64,000 nt of DNA from assembly GCA_946478755.1 (NCBI GenBank), contig CAMLDJ010000001.1, forward strand, positions 14,964 through 78,963. Direction: 5' to 3'. Shown here one piece after another: positions 63,506-64,000 of this stretch. The stretch is from an uncultured Pedobacter sp. GTDB taxonomy: Bacteria > Bacteroidota > Bacteroidia > Sphingobacteriales > Sphingobacteriaceae. The notes beneath the pieces were generated by a model, which saw only the letters and a program-made list of their open reading frames with translations, had not been told where the DNA came from and made no database searches. Position 1 is the first letter of the stretch; every line of letters begins with the position of its first letter. The position numbers and the translations under genes were made by a program.

Positions 63506-64000
63506 TGTTTCTTCTGTTTAATTCATCACGAATACGTGCGGCTTTCTCATAAGCTTCTTCGGCAATGGCTTCCTGAAGTTTTTGATTTAACTCTTCTACA
63601 CTTAATGATTTATAACTTGAAGATGGGATAGAGGAGATGTCTTCAGTTCCCTGTTCTTTAGACAGGTTGTCGATATTTTCAAGAAAAAGGAAATCATTTC
63701 CTTCTATGACTATACCGGCCGAAGAGAGGATGAACTCGTAGGTGTATATGACGGCGTTGAAGCGAACAGCGAGTGCAATAGCATCAGAGGTACGGGCATC
63801 AATTTCATGGATCGTTTTTCCGTCTGTACAGATCAGCTTGGCATAGAATACACCTTCTACAAGGTTATATATCAAGATCTCCTGGATTTCGATGTGATAG
63901 ATTTGAGCGAATGTTTTGAACAGGTCGTGGGTTAAAGGCCTGCTGGGGGTCATCTTTTCTATTTCTATGGCAATAGCCTGTGCTTCGAACGCACCAATAA
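63495..64000 (-). CDS. Bifunctional nuclease family protein (DUF151) with UVR motif (5'-truncated)
   Basis: The frame is open to the right edge, continuing upstream of the internal Met as FEAQAIAIEIEK, which is the conserved start of the domain. So the gene begins outside the window. RPLTHDLFKTFA, DARTSDAIALAVRF and the following strand are DUF151 landmarks. The C-terminal LNQKLQEAIAEEAYEKAARIRDELNRR is a UvrB/UvrC (UVR) interaction helix pair, a common Bacteroidota arrangement. Plant and Thermotoga members have nuclease activity or a related fold. It overlaps the nucleoside symporter by 11 bases. Confidence 0.9.
   Translation of the reverse strand, partial: IGAFEAQAIAIEIEKMTPSRPLTHDLFKTFAQIYHIEIQEILIYNLVEGVFYAKLICTDGKTIHEIDARTSDAIALAVRFNAVIYTYEFILSSAGIVIEGNDFLFLENIDNLSKEQGTEDISSIPSSSYKSLSVEELNQKLQEAIAEEAYEKAARIRDELNRRNNER

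Noticed and set aside
1..64000. Search for tRNA, rRNA, CRISPR arrays, insertion sequences and transposases
   Set aside because: Nothing convincing was seen by eye; no tRNA-like cloverleaf, regularly spaced repeats or transposase motifs.

Overview
The window looks like chromosomal DNA of a Bacteroidota species, most likely Sphingobacteriaceae (Pedobacter-like). The evidence is moderate-to-low GC, mostly absent Shine-Dalgarno sequences, an S46 dipeptidyl-peptidase, short Bacteroidota-type lipoprotein signals, paired GMC oxidoreductase/gluconate-2-dehydrogenase-subunit-3-like genes, a bestrophin and a NupG-type nucleoside transporter. No rRNA, tRNA, CRISPR array or insertion sequence was recognised. 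Both edges cut genes.

Region 1 (1-32.4 kb) is a large surface-glycan locus. It holds at least nine recognisable sugar-transferase genes of the GT2, GT4, GT8-like and GT14 types plus one GT-C membrane transferase. It also has a Wzx-type flippase, two acyltransferase-3 proteins, an MBOAT/SGNH acylation pair, an MsbA-like ABC exporter and three secreted polysaccharide-active proteins (a beta-helix protein, a clan GH-A hydrolase and a NodB-like deacetylase). In its centre a tight minus-strand operon (17658 down to 11651) encodes HAD phosphatase, UbiA transferase, GMC oxidoreductase, Tat-exported small protein, MBOAT and SGNH-like protein. The UbiA carries the sequence hallmarks of decaprenyl-phosphate phosphoribosyltransferase. 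The GT-C transferase reads divergently 64 bp away. Together these suggest a lipid-linked pentose donor pathway analogous to mycobacterial decaprenyl-phosphoryl-arabinose synthesis.

Region 2 (32.5-45.1 kb) is a compact minus-strand NRPS/PKS operon: a 2197-residue A-T-KS-AT-T-aminotransferase protein, a 1740-residue C-A(N-methyltransferase)-T-TE protein and their own Sfp-type phosphopantetheinyl transferase. Read by hand, the specificity residues suggest an Asp-like starter, malonyl extension, beta-transamination, then N-methylglycine (sarcosine) and thioesterase release. The product would be a very small peptide/ketide hybrid containing a beta,gamma-diamino acid. The operon sits directly against the glycan locus.

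Region 3 (45.4-64 kb) is ordinary housekeeping and conserved Bacteroidota sequence: a lipoprotein, a DPP11-like peptidase, free-methionine-sulfoxide reductase, 3-methyladenine glycosylase, kynureninase, bestrophin, a histone-deacetylase-family hydrolase, topoisomerase III, an MBL-fold hydrolase, miaA, a small outer-membrane barrel, a DUF3347 lipoprotein, gltA, a nucleoside symporter and a bifunctional-nuclease family gene. Four good rho-independent terminators and an 11-bp phased tandem repeat upstream of kynU are visible.
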